Positions 16,645 through 24,927 of a stretch of DNA of 53,282 nt are shown here, one piece after another. A program made the translations under genes and the position numbers. The stretch is from Alphaproteobacteria bacterium (GTDB taxonomy: Bacteria; Pseudomonadota; Alphaproteobacteria; RF32; CAG-239). The DNA lies in the NCBI GenBank assembly GCA_900769705.1, contig CAAGHP010000006.1:1-53282 (forward strand), read 5' to 3'. Under the pieces are notes generated by a model, which was given only the letters and a program-made list of their open reading frames with translations, did not search any database and was not told where the DNA came from. Within the stretch, counting starts at the first letter, position 1. Each line of letters starts with the position of its first letter.

Positions 16645-18195
16645 ATGTATAAGTTATCTCTGCAAAGAATTTTAATTATCATCGGTATCTGCTTGGTTGG
16701 CGTGTTTTTTGCGATTCCAAATATTTTATCGAATCCGCAGAATCTACCAAAGTGGTGGCAGCCGATTAGTTTGGGGTTGGACTTGCAAGGCGGTTCCAGT
16801 TTGCTGCTGCAAGTTAAAATGGATGATGTTCTCAAAGATAAAATGAGCACGCTTGAAGATTCTGTGCGTCAATCTTTGCGCGAACATAAAATTCGCTATC
16901 AGGATTTAAAATCTTCGGACAAAGGCGTATTCGTAAAAATTTCTGATTATGCCGCCCGCGACAAAGCAAAAGAAGCTTTTCGCAAGCTTGATCAAGGTTT
17001 GGAGGTGACAGATGACGCCAACGGCGAAGGTTTGGTGACAATTACCTATAGCGAACAGGCTCTTACTGCTTTGAAATATCAGGTAATTGACCAATCTATC
17101 GGTATTGTGCGCCGCCGTATTGATGAACTCGGCACCAAAGAGCCTAGCATTCAGGGGCAGGGTACAGACCGTATTTTGGTTCAACTGCCGGGCGTGCAGA
17201 ATCCGGAAAGCGTGAAAATCCTTTTGGGTAAAACCGCTAAAATGTCTTTCCACTTGGTAGATGAAACCACCAGCGTGGCTCAGGCTAAACGCGGTAAAAT
17301 CAGCAAAACTTCACGCGTAATGAACGGTTCGGAAGGCGAACAGTATGTGGTTATCAAAAAGCCGGTAGTCGGTGGCGAAAATCTTACTGATGCCCGCGTT
17401 TCATTTGCCGACGGTATGCCGGTTGTAAGTTTCCGTTTCAATACTTTGGGCGGACGTAAATTTGGTGAAGTTACAAGCAACCATGTCGGTGAAAGATTGG
17501 CTATTGTTTTGGATAATGAGGTTATCTCCGCTCCAAATATTCAAGGGCCGATTACCGGCGGCAGCGGTATCATTACCGGTAACTTTACCACAAAATCAGC
17601 CAACGATTTGGCTCTGCTGCTGCGCTCTGGCGCTTTGCCTGCTCCGCTGGAAGTTATGGAAGAAAGAACAGTCGGCGCCGGTTTGGGAGCTGATTCTATT
17701 CATGATGGTGTTATTGCTTCCATCGTTGGTTTGATTGCGGTGGTTGTGTTTATGGTTGCCGCATACGGCTTGTTTGGCGTAATGGTTGATATTACAGTGT
17801 TGCTGAATATTGTTTTGATGCTCGGTATTATGAGTTTTATCGGCACAACTTTAACCTTGCCTGGTATTGCCGGTATTATCCTGACTATGGGTATGGCTGT
17901 TGACGCCAACATCTTGATTTTTGAACGTATGCGCGAAGAAGTAAACAAAGGCCGCTCTATCCGTGATGCCATTACTTTGGGCTTTACCGAAGCTTACCGC
18001 ACGATTGTCGACTCTAATTTGACAACAATGGTAGCCGGTTTTGTATTGTTCTATTTCGGCAGCGGACCGGTCAGAGGTTTTGCCGTAACTTTGATTATCG
18101 GTATCATTACATCTATGTTTACATCAGTAACGGTCAGCCGTTTGCTGGTAGAAGCTTGGATGGCTAAATTTAAACCGACTAAACTTCCACTATAA
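16645..18195 (+). CDS. secD: Protein translocase subunit SecD
   Basis: SecD uses the proton gradient with SecF to pull exported proteins through SecYEG. It has an N-terminal helix (about 8-28), the large periplasmic region beginning SLGLDLQGGSSLL, and five C-terminal helices with the conserved AVDANILIFERMREE near residue 425. Its 516 residues are normal. AAGGA lies upstream of the ATG, and the gene sits between yajC and secF with short gaps. Confidence 0.97.
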   Translation: MYKLSLQRILIIIGICLVGVFFAIPNILSNPQNLPKWWQPISLGLDLQGGSSLLLQVKMDDVLKDKMSTLEDSVRQSLREHKIRYQDLKSSDKGVFVKISDYAARDKAKEAFRKLDQGLEVTDDANGEGLVTITYSEQALTALKYQVIDQSIGIVRRRIDELGTKEPSIQGQGTDRILVQLPGVQNPESVKILLGKTAKMSFHLVDETTSVAQAKRGKISKTSRVMNGSEGEQYVVIKKPVVGGENLTDARVSFADGMPVVSFRFNTLGGRKFGEVTSNHVGERLAIVLDNEVISAPNIQGPITGGSGIITGNFTTKSANDLALLLRSGALPAPLEVMEERTVGAGLGADSIHDGVIASIVGLIAVVVFMVAAYGLFGVMVDITVLLNIVLMLGIMSFIGTTLTLPGIAGIILTMGMAVDANILIFERMREEVNKGRSIRDAITLGFTEAYRTIVDSNLTTMVAGFVLFYFGSGPVRGFAVTLIIGIITSMFTSVTVSRLLVEAWMAKFKPTKLPL

Positions 18196-18214
18196 AAGAA
18201 AAGGATAATAAAAA

Positions 18215-19153
18215 ATGAAAATATTTAGTTGGATTATAAAAGATACAAGTATTGATTTTTTGGGCTACCGCAAGTTGGCATACGCTTTGTCTGCCGTTTT
18301 GCTTGCCGCATCTATCGCCAGTGTTGCCGTTCGCGGATTTAATTATGGCATTGATTTTTCCGGCGGCGTGCTGATTGAAGTTAAAAGTAAAAACGGACCG
18401 GTTGATGTGGATAAGGTTCGTCATGAATTGGATACCTTAAATTTGGACGAACTTAATTTGCAGTCTTTCGGTGATGCTCAAGATGAACTTATGATTAGAG
18501 CTCAGGCTAATAACGCCGATGAAGAAAGTCAGCGTGTTGCCGTTAAGCAGATTAAAGAAATGCTGGAAAACGATTTTACCTTTGAAAGAATTGAATCGGT
18601 TGGCCCTCAGGTAGGTGACGAGCTGAAACTATCAGGTATTTTGGCATCTGTATTCGCAATGCTAGCCATAAGCCTTTATATCTGGTTTCGTTTTGAATGG
18701 AAATTTGCTGTCGGGGCTTTGCTTGGTTTGTTTCATGATTTGCTGATTACCGTCGGTTTAGTTTCTATTTTTCACTTAGACTTCAGCTTAACCACCATTG
18801 CAGCTATTTTGACTTTGGCCGGTTATTCAGTAAATGATACAGTGGTAACCTATGACCGTGTTCGTGAAAATCTGCAGAAATACAAAAAAATGCCGCAGTA
18901 TGACTTGTTAAATAAGAGTATTAACGACATTTTCTCTCGTACGATTTTGACAGGTATTACCACATTTTTAGCCTCTGTGGCTCTGTTGATATTCGGCGGC
19001 GATGCTCTGCGCAGTTTTGCCTTTGTGATTACGACAGGTATCATTATCGGTACATTTTCTTCTATTTTTATCTGCGTGCCGGTAATCAATATGTTTGATT
19101 TGCGTGCTACGCCTGATGAAAAAGATGTAAATCCGTTCGGCAATGTACAATAG
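18215..19153 (+). CDS. secF: Protein translocase subunit SecF
   Basis: The partner of SecD, 312 residues, with an N-terminal helix, the short periplasmic domain starting GFNYGIDFSGGVLIE, and five further helices including LAGYSVNDTVVTYDRVRE, the SecF signature. AAAAGGA lies before the ATG. A long perfect terminator follows and ends the nlpD-yajC-secDF transcript. Confidence 0.97.
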   Translation: MKIFSWIIKDTSIDFLGYRKLAYALSAVLLAASIASVAVRGFNYGIDFSGGVLIEVKSKNGPVDVDKVRHELDTLNLDELNLQSFGDAQDELMIRAQANNADEESQRVAVKQIKEMLENDFTFERIESVGPQVGDELKLSGILASVFAMLAISLYIWFRFEWKFAVGALLGLFHDLLITVGLVSIFHLDFSLTTIAAILTLAGYSVNDTVVTYDRVRENLQKYKKMPQYDLLNKSINDIFSRTILTGITTFLASVALLIFGGDALRSFAFVITTGIIIGTFSSIFICVPVINMFDLRATPDEKDVNPFGNVQ

Positions 19154-19172
19154 CTGAAACAGCTATAGATTC

Positions 19173-19208
19173 AAAAAAGACAGTTCATTGATTGGAACTG
19201 TCTTTTTT
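19173..19208 (+). terminator. Intrinsic terminator after secF
   Basis: A perfect 14-bp stem, AAAAAAGACAGTTC (19173-19186) with GAACTGTCTTTTTT (19195-19208), around an 8-nt loop. Its A/T flanks let it work in both directions. Confidence 0.95.
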
Positions 19209-19211
19209 GTA

Positions 19212-19240
19212 TTTACATTTCTAGTTTGTTTAGTTAAATT
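19212..19240 (+). promoter_or_regulatory. Putative promoter of the structured RNA element
   Basis: TTTACA (19212-19217) and TAAATT (19235-19240) are spaced by 17 nt. This would start a transcript near 19247, exactly where the base-paired region begins. The match is moderate. Confidence 0.4.
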
Positions 19241-19246
19241 GATACC

Positions 19247-19447
19247 GAAAACGCGATAGCGTTTTTAGGGCGTAGTAACCCTGTGCAATATCAGTCGTTG
19301 AGCATAAACGACTTTAACTAGTTATGCCGATTTTCTGTTTGTTGGACGGATGTCGGCTAAATAAGGCTATCGGCCAAATAAGCCGAGCCGTTTGATATTG
19401 CACGGTTTACTAACATCCGCCCGCTATTTTCAGCGGGTTTTGTTTTT
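19247..19447 (+). ncRNA. Structured RNA or leader element upstream of a prepilin gene (unclassified)
   Basis: About 200 nt without a credible reading frame but with dense base pairing. A 5' hairpin pairs AAAACGC (19248-19254) with GCGTTTT (19259-19265). An enclosing stem pairs 19273-19293 with 19393-19412, including 11 uninterrupted pairs of GTGCAATATCA with TGATATTGCAC. Inside are hairpins GTCGTT/AACGAC (19294-19312) and a two-part hairpin from GCCGA (19326) to TCGGC (19357) with TCTGT/ACGGA within it. An intrinsic terminator follows at 19420-19447, and the prepilin ATG is 31 nt further on. This could be a stand-alone small RNA or a riboswitch-like leader. It does not match tmRNA, RNase P, SRP or 6S RNA as I know them. 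Confidence 0.55.
19420..19447 (+). terminator. Intrinsic terminator ending the structured RNA
   Basis: CCCGCT (19420-19425) pairs with AGCGGG (19432-19437), followed by TTTTGTTTTT. It lies between the structured element and the prepilin gene, so the gene would need read-through or a separate start. Confidence 0.85.
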
Positions 19448-19478
19448 ATGTATAACAAATTAAACGTGGGTTAGAAAT

Positions 19479-20117
19479 ATGTATAAAAATTTTGAAAAAG
19501 GTCGCAGTATGATAGAAATGCTCGGCGTTCTGGCTATTATCGGCGTGCTGAGCGTGGGTGGAATTGCCGGCTATTCAAAGGCGATGGAACTGTGGAAAAT
19601 CAGTCGGCAGAAAGAACAATTAGCTGAGCTTTTTTTACAGTGTGTTAATTTAAAAGATGATTTTCTGCGTGAATATAATACGACAAAGAAAACTGTGCCG
19701 ACAGCGGATATTATGGAGGCAATGGGAGTTATTCCAGACGGCATGAAAAAGGCAAATTCAACTATGATTAAAGATTTTGCAGATAATCTTATCACTGTTT
19801 ATTTTACCGAAAGCAAGTGGATTAATGAAGACGGAACAAAAAGTTCAGCGGTGGAATATCTTTTGATGTTTAATATTTATTCGGCAGAAGAATCCAGCCG
19901 GTTAAAGCAGCAATATTGTGTGACGTTTTTGGAACAAGCGCAGGCTGTTTCTCCGTCTATACAACTGGTTGAAAGCCACGGCAGCGATGACAGTTTCTTC
20001 GGTTATAATTCTAAAAATATAAAAATCGGCTCGGCTAAGCCGAATGAAATTTATGATTTTTGCAAAAAATGCAATTCAGACAGAGCTTGCCAGCTTGTTC
20101 TGCATTTTAAATTATAA
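19479..20117 (+). CDS. Type IV prepilin-like / pseudopilin protein
   Basis: A 212-residue protein with a short leader MYKNFEKG and a class III signal: predicted prepilin peptidase cleavage after Gly8 gives a mature start RSMIE with Glu at position 5, followed by the hydrophobic helix MLGVLAIIGVLSVGGIAGYS. The rest is a soluble domain with four cysteines late in the sequence (FCKKCNSDRAC). I cannot assign it to a pilus or type II secretion system; no assembly genes are nearby. The gene at the right end of the window shares the same N-terminal helix. It follows the structured RNA and terminator; no strong Shine-Dalgarno is seen. Confidence 0.75.
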   Translation: MYKNFEKGRSMIEMLGVLAIIGVLSVGGIAGYSKAMELWKISRQKEQLAELFLQCVNLKDDFLREYNTTKKTVPTADIMEAMGVIPDGMKKANSTMIKDFADNLITVYFTESKWINEDGTKSSAVEYLLMFNIYSAEESSRLKQQYCVTFLEQAQAVSPSIQLVESHGSDDSFFGYNSKNIKIGSAKPNEIYDFCKKCNSDRACQLVLHFKL

Positions 20118-20119
20118 AA

Positions 20120-20386
20120 ATGGGCGGTACAGCCTTGAATTTATCGGAAGAAGAATTTTGCAATAATTTGCTTCAAGTAGCTAAAGAAGCAGCCAATGAA
20201 GTATCAAGAATAGATTTTTGGAAAATGGATTCAACATCTACAAGTCCTAACGGTGACACCGGCATTACTTTGTATTCTGGAAATTCTTTAAAAAATGCTG
20301 CTATGGCTGAAATGCGCCAAAAATGTAAAATGGTATTTACCGAAACCGGAATTGCCCATTTTAATATTTGTCTGAAATATGATTAA
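20120..20386 (+). CDS. Small hypothetical protein directly after the prepilin gene
   Basis: An 88-residue frame whose ATG lies 2 nt after the stop of the prepilin-like gene, in a different frame and without a Shine-Dalgarno sequence. It contains FCNNLLQVAKEAANEV and two later cysteines, and resembles the C-terminal part of a prepilin-like protein more than a free-standing protein. It may be translated by reinitiation after the upstream stop, or be the remnant of a duplicated prepilin gene. The -1 frame has its own stop at 20108-20110, which leaves little room for frameshifting. A bidirectional terminator follows. Confidence 0.45.
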   Translation: MGGTALNLSEEEFCNNLLQVAKEAANEVSRIDFWKMDSTSTSPNGDTGITLYSGNSLKNAAMAEMRQKCKMVFTETGIAHFNICLKYD

Positions 20387-20424
20387 ATATACTTCAGTAA
20401 ATTGATTGATTTGAGGAAGAAATA

Positions 20425-20462
20425 AAAAAAGAGGCGGTAGCTTTATGTACGGCCTCTTTTTT
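20425..20462. terminator. Bidirectional terminator between convergent genes
   Basis: AAAAAAGAGGC (20425-20435) pairs perfectly with GCCTCTTTTTT (20452-20462). It can end both the plus-strand transcript from 19.5 kb and the small minus-strand gene at 20479-20691. Confidence 0.9.
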
Positions 20463-20478
20463 ATATGTTATGGACAGT

Positions 20479-20691
20479 TTAGAGAAAAACAGCCCATTCG
20501 CTCGGCATAGTCATTGAACTTTCATAGTCACTGCTGGAGCTGTCTGTGGAACTATCATCCTTAGAAGAATGATCCTTTTTGTTCTCTTTTTCTTTGTCAC
20601 TGCACTCAAGTTTCTTGGCAGTTAAAAAACAAAAGAAATTTGCTCCGCTCAAAAATATTGCGGGAACAAAGCATTTACTAAAAGTTTTCAT
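20479..20691 (-). CDS. Small Ser/Asp-rich putative exported protein
   Basis: A 70-residue protein with a hydrophobic N-terminus (residues 8-24, CFVPAIFLSGANFFCFL) followed by a highly charged Lys/Asp/Ser-rich tail (KEKENKKDHSSKDDSS). I do not recognise a family. Its reality is supported by a good promoter upstream and a terminator downstream. The N-terminus could be a signal peptide or a membrane anchor. No clear ribosome-binding site is visible. Confidence 0.45.
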   Translation of the reverse strand: MKTFSKCFVPAIFLSGANFFCFLTAKKLECSDKEKENKKDHSSKDDSSTDSSSSDYESSMTMPSEWAVFL

Positions 20692-20709
20692 AGTTGTAAA
20701 TATTAAAAG

Positions 20710-20737
20710 ATTATAAAAAAATGTTAATAATTGTCAT
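20710..20737 (-). promoter_or_regulatory. Promoter of the small Ser/Asp-rich gene
   Basis: On the minus strand ATGACA (20732-20737), a 16-nt spacer and a perfect TATAAT (20710-20715) stand about 20 nt upstream of the start codon. Confidence 0.55.
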
Positions 20738-20797
20738 AAATGTAAAATATTGCTGTCAGTCTACTGTAATGTTTATAAATGTCAATAAAAATCCAAT

Positions 20798-20837
20798 AAA
20801 AAATCTCCCTTATTCCAGAGAATAAAGGAGATTTTTT
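20798..20837 (-). terminator. Intrinsic terminator after glgP
   Basis: AAAAAATCTCC (20798-20808) and GGAGATTTTTT (20827-20837) form a perfect outer stem; an inner TTATTC/GAATAA pairing extends it. It lies 10 nt beyond the glgP stop on the minus strand. Confidence 0.9.
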
Positions 20838-20847
20838 GTTGGGAGGG

Positions 20848-23343
20848 TTAATCTTCAACCGGTTTAATATGCCATATTCTATCGGCGTATTCCATAACCG
20901 CACGGTCGCTGGAAAAATTACCGATACGAGCAACATTAACCAAAGCTTTCTTAGCCCACTTTTCTTTGTTGTTATAGTCGTGTTCTGCTTGATGAATAGC
21001 ATTGTTGAATGCTTCTATATCTGCCAAAATAAAGTAGTAGTCGCTGCCAAGCAAAGTATCAAAAATCGGACGGAACAGCTGCGGATAATCTTTTTCACAG
21101 AACATACTGGAATTTACGGCATTCAAAATGCGTTTGATATAGTCTGACTTTTCATACAGTTCACGCGGATTATAGGTCATGCGTTTGCCGCGCACCTGCT
21201 CATCGGTCAGGCCAAACAGATAAAAGTTATCTTCGCCGACAGCTTCGCGTATTTCAATATTGGCGCCGTCGTATGTGCCGATTGTCAAAGCTCCGTTCAA
21301 GGCAAATTTCATATTGCTGGTACCGGAAGCTTCAAAGCCGGCGGTGGACACCTGACAGCTGACATCAGCAGCCGGAATCAGATATTCGGCAACTGAAACC
21401 TTATAGTCAGGAATAAAGACAACTTTCAAAAATTCGTTTACACGTTCATCATTATTAACCACTTCAGCCACATTGTTTATTAGTTTAATGATAAGTTTGG
21501 CAAAAGTATATGACGGTGCGGCCTTGCCGGCAAAAATATAGGTTTTCGGCGTAATCGGGCGGACATTGTCGCGGGTAATCGCCAAATAATCGCCGATAAT
21601 TTGCAAAACGGTCATCAGCTGGCGTTTATATTCGTGAATACGCTTAGCATGCACAATGTACATACTGTTCGGGTCTACCATAATGCGGGTTGCACGGTAT
21701 ACTTTTTGAGCCAATCGTTGCTTATTTTCATTTTTGATTTTCAAGAATTCATTCAAAAATGATTTGTCTTCAGAATATTTTTCAATGTTGTGCAACTGGT
21801 CTAAGTTCGTAATCCATGAAGTGCCGATTTTATCGGAAATCAGGTTGGCCAAATCGTGGTTGGCGCGCAGCATCCAGCGGCGAGGGGTTATGCCGTTAGT
21901 TACATTCGTGAATTTTTCAGGCCACAGTTCATAAAATTCCGGCACCAGAGAATGTTTAACCAATTCCGAGTGCAGTTTGGCCACGCCGTTTATTGAAAAT
22001 GAACCGACAATAGAGAGGTTTGCCATGCGGATAACCTGATTGTCGCCTTCGCCGTCAACAATAGAAACTTTGCCTAATTTGTAGGAATCTTCGCCAAAGC
22101 GGCTGCGGGCAAATTCCATAAAGCGGCGATTGATTTCATAAATAATCTGCAAATGGCGCGGCAAAAAGCGGCGGATAATGGAACTGCTCCATTTTTCTAA
22201 AGCTTCAGGCAATAAGGTATGGTTGGTATAGGCAAAAATCTTAGTAACGATTTCCCATGAATCGTCCCATTCCTGCCCGTAAACATCAATGAGCTGACGC
22301 ATCATTTCAACAATCGCCAAAGCCGGATGAGTATCATTCAGCTGAATGCAGATATAATCCGGCATTTTTTTGAAATCGTTGCTTTTTTCCATAAAGCGGC
22401 GGATAATGTCTTGAATTGCACAGGAAACAAAGAAATATTGCTGTGTTAAGCGCAGCTCTTTGCCTTGCTCAATGTTATCGGACGGATACAGAACTTTTGA
22501 AATGGTTTCGGTGCGGATTTTATCGCGTACAGCTTCAATATAGCCGCCGTTGTTAAAGATGTTTAAATCCAGCTCGTCATCGGTTTTAGCCGAGAACAAA
22601 CGCAGATAGTTTACGGATTTGCCGTTATACCCGACAACCGGAAAATCATACGGCACGCCGTATAAGGTATGGGTGTTGGTCCAAACGTAGCTGACTTTGC
22701 CGTCCGGTTTGTTATACATTTCTACATTACCGCCGATTGGAATCGTAACTGTGCGGTCGGTGCGGGCAAACTGCCACGGCGAATCCTCGCCCAGCCAGTT
22801 ATCGGCTTGTTCCACCTGATAGCCGTTTTCAAACTTTTGCTTAAACAGTCCGTATTCATAGTTGATACCGTAGCCGAATCCGGGAATACCCAGCGAAGCC
22901 ATAGAATCCATATAGCAAGCGGCCAAGCGTCCCAAGCCGCCGTTTCCGAGGGCAGGGTCATATTCAGCATCAAAAATATCGCTTAATGAAAAGTCAGGGA
23001 ACCCTTCAATTTTAATGTCTTTTAAAATATCATATAGGCCAAGGTTATAAAGGTTGTTTTCAAGTGAACGGCCGATTAAATATTCAATAGATAAATAGTA
23101 AATGCGTTTTGTGCCTTGCTTGTTATAGCGGGCAATAGTGTCATACATTCTATCCATGGCAAATTCGCGGACGGCCAAGGCAATAACCTTAAAAGCTTCT
23201 TCTTTAGTCAGTTCGCAGTTGCGCTTTCCGATAAAATATTTTGCATAATGCTCGATAGAAAGTTTTAAACGAGCGCGGTCAATTTCATCTATGACACTTT
23301 TATTCTCTGTTACCACAGTTTTATCTCCCATAATTTTTAACAT
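20848..23343 (-). CDS. glgP: Glycogen phosphorylase
   Basis: A GT35 enzyme that releases glucose-1-phosphate from glycogen, using pyridoxal phosphate. The 831 residues match the family throughout: YLSIEYLIGRSLENNL, DPALGNGGLGRLAACYMDS, the ITPRRWM block, the VHAKRIHEYKRQL region and the pyridoxal-lysine motif EASGTSNMKFALNGALTIGT. The start at 23343 is used, but a second ATG lies four codons downstream and neither has a convincing Shine-Dalgarno. Together with glgA at the left of the window it indicates glycogen turnover, although the two genes are not in one operon. Confidence 0.96.
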   Translation of the reverse strand: MLKIMGDKTVVTENKSVIDEIDRARLKLSIEHYAKYFIGKRNCELTKEEAFKVIALAVREFAMDRMYDTIARYNKQGTKRIYYLSIEYLIGRSLENNLYNLGLYDILKDIKIEGFPDFSLSDIFDAEYDPALGNGGLGRLAACYMDSMASLGIPGFGYGINYEYGLFKQKFENGYQVEQADNWLGEDSPWQFARTDRTVTIPIGGNVEMYNKPDGKVSYVWTNTHTLYGVPYDFPVVGYNGKSVNYLRLFSAKTDDELDLNIFNNGGYIEAVRDKIRTETISKVLYPSDNIEQGKELRLTQQYFFVSCAIQDIIRRFMEKSNDFKKMPDYICIQLNDTHPALAIVEMMRQLIDVYGQEWDDSWEIVTKIFAYTNHTLLPEALEKWSSSIIRRFLPRHLQIIYEINRRFMEFARSRFGEDSYKLGKVSIVDGEGDNQVIRMANLSIVGSFSINGVAKLHSELVKHSLVPEFYELWPEKFTNVTNGITPRRWMLRANHDLANLISDKIGTSWITNLDQLHNIEKYSEDKSFLNEFLKIKNENKQRLAQKVYRATRIMVDPNSMYIVHAKRIHEYKRQLMTVLQIIGDYLAITRDNVRPITPKTYIFAGKAAPSYTFAKLIIKLINNVAEVVNNDERVNEFLKVVFIPDYKVSVAEYLIPAADVSCQVSTAGFEASGTSNMKFALNGALTIGTYDGANIEIREAVGEDNFYLFGLTDEQVRGKRMTYNPRELYEKSDYIKRILNAVNSSMFCEKDYPQLFRPIFDTLLGSDYYFILADIEAFNNAIHQAEHDYNNKEKWAKKALVNVARIGNFSSDRAVMEYADRIWHIKPVED

Positions 23344-23371
23344 ACCTTTTTATACCGGACACTATCCGAAA

Positions 23372-23399
23372 TTGATTGAAAATTACTTAACAATATAAC
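23372..23399 (+). promoter_or_regulatory. Putative tolC promoter
   Basis: TTGATT (23372-23377) and TATAAC (23394-23399) with a 16-nt spacer, about 100 nt upstream of the chosen tolC start. Confidence 0.5.
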
Positions 23400-23496
23400 A
23401 TTTTTATTTTTGAAAAGAAGATATTGTTTGATTTTTAAATTTTTTGGCTTTATAGCTGAAAATGTGGAAATAAGGAATTTATACAGAGTGATAGCA

Positions 23497-24852
23497 ATGA
23501 ATAAAAAGTTACTTTTAGCCGTTTCGTTGAGTGCATTTATTTGTGCCAACGCAAACGCAGATACAATTTATGAAGCGATGAGCGAAGCTTATAACAGCAA
23601 TCCGACATTGCATGGACAGCGCGCAGCCAGCGGTGCAACCAATGAAGATGCAGCCGCTGCCCGTTCAGGGTTCCGCCCGACAATCGGTGTAAACGGCAAC
23701 TATTCGGATACACATGTTAGAAAAACAGGCAGCAATACGGTTGACGGATATCAGAAAGGCTATAACGGCAGTATTACTCAGCCGATATTTAACGGATTTT
23801 CGACATATAACGCTGTAAAAGCTGCAGACTCCGCCGCAAAAGCCGGTATTCAGGATTTGTATGCAGTAGAACAGACAGTGCTGCTTGGCGCTTCCACAGC
23901 GTATTTAGATGTTATGCGCGATGAAGCAATTGTTCGTCTGCAAAAAAACAATGAACGTCTGCTGAAAAAACAGCTGGATGAGACTTTAGCTCGTTTTGAT
24001 GTCGGCGAGGTTACTCGTACTGATGTGGCTCAGTCCCGCGCCAGCTATGCACAAGCACAATCAGATGTAATTTCCGCCGAAGGTAATTTAGCTGTATCCA
24101 AAGCCACCTATTTGCAAATAGTCGGTAAAGAACCGAGAGACTTGCAGAATCCGGCTTCTATTACTAAAATGTTTCCGACTCGCTTTGACGAGGCTATGAA
24201 TTATGCCCGCAGCAACAACTACTCTTTGCTTGCCGCTAAAAAACAGCTGGATTCAGCTTCTTATAACGTCAACAGCAATAAAGGCGCTTTGTTGCCGGAT
24301 GTAAGCTTTACGGCTTCAAGCGGCAAAACCACACAGTCCAATCATGATATGGCTAAAAATCCGAGTACAACCAGCACCCAATATTCTTTGGATATGAATG
24401 TGCCTCTTTATACCGGCGGTGCAACCCGTGCAAAAATCCGCAAGAGCAAATATCAAAAATGGCAGGCTCAGGAAGGCGTGTTGGAAGCAGAACGCGCCGT
24501 TGTGGCCGGTGTGACGAGCTATTGGCAGTCTATGCAGGCAAACAAGTCTAACATCACTTCTATTCAAGCTCAGGTTAAAGCTTCGGCTATTGCTTTGGAA
24601 GGCACACAAAAGGAAGAGGCTTTGGGAAACCGCACGGTTTTAGATGTGTTAAATGCATATCAGACTTTGCTGACTTCTCAGGTTAATGAAGTAAAAGCTT
24701 TGCATGATTACTATGTTTCCGGTTTGCAGCTTATGCAGTCAATGGGTAAGCTGACCGCTCAAAAATTGGCTTTGAAAGTTAATTATTACGATGCAGAAGG
24801 TCATTATCAAAATACTAAAGGAAAATGGCTGACTTTATCCATTGATAAATAA
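23497..24852 (+). CDS. tolC: TolC-family outer membrane efflux/secretion channel
   Basis: An outer-membrane channel protein that docks with inner-membrane efflux pumps or type I secretion systems. The ATG at 23497 is chosen because a clear signal peptide (MNKKLLLAVSLSAF, ending ANANA) begins there; the frame is open 29 codons further upstream. Two OEP repeats span about residues 25-220 and 235-430 (IYEAMSEAYNSNPTL; VPLYTGGATRAKI), as usual for TolC. At about 451 residues the length is normal. It precedes a PopZ-like gene and valS, an order known in other Alphaproteobacteria. No pump genes are adjacent. Confidence 0.9.
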   Translation: MNKKLLLAVSLSAFICANANADTIYEAMSEAYNSNPTLHGQRAASGATNEDAAAARSGFRPTIGVNGNYSDTHVRKTGSNTVDGYQKGYNGSITQPIFNGFSTYNAVKAADSAAKAGIQDLYAVEQTVLLGASTAYLDVMRDEAIVRLQKNNERLLKKQLDETLARFDVGEVTRTDVAQSRASYAQAQSDVISAEGNLAVSKATYLQIVGKEPRDLQNPASITKMFPTRFDEAMNYARSNNYSLLAAKKQLDSASYNVNSNKGALLPDVSFTASSGKTTQSNHDMAKNPSTTSTQYSLDMNVPLYTGGATRAKIRKSKYQKWQAQEGVLEAERAVVAGVTSYWQSMQANKSNITSIQAQVKASAIALEGTQKEEALGNRTVLDVLNAYQTLLTSQVNEVKALHDYYVSGLQLMQSMGKLTAQKLALKVNYYDAEGHYQNTKGKWLTLSIDK

Positions 24853-24888
24853 AGCAAAGCTATTGCTAAATAAAATAAATTTTGCTAT

Positions 24889-24922
24889 TATGCCTCAGGT
24901 TTAATTTTTAACTTGAGGCATA
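24889..24922 (+). promoter_or_regulatory. Hairpin enclosing the ribosome-binding site of the PopZ-like gene
   Basis: TATGCCTCAGGTT (24889-24901) pairs with AACTTGAGGCATA (24910-24922), 13 pairs with one G-U, followed by ATTTTA. The GAGG ribosome-binding site (24915-24918) lies in the 3' arm. It may act as a terminator of tolC, as a translational switch for the next gene, or both. Confidence 0.6.
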
Positions 24923-24927
24923 ATTTT

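Noticed and set aside
19247..19447. Integron attC site
   Set aside because: Size and palindromy invite the idea, but the attC core sites are not present and there is no integrase or cassette array.
20100..20122. Programmed -1 frameshift joining the first prepilin to the 88-codon ORF
   Set aside because: No canonical slippery heptamer, and the -1 frame has its own stop at 20108-20110, leaving a window of only two codons.
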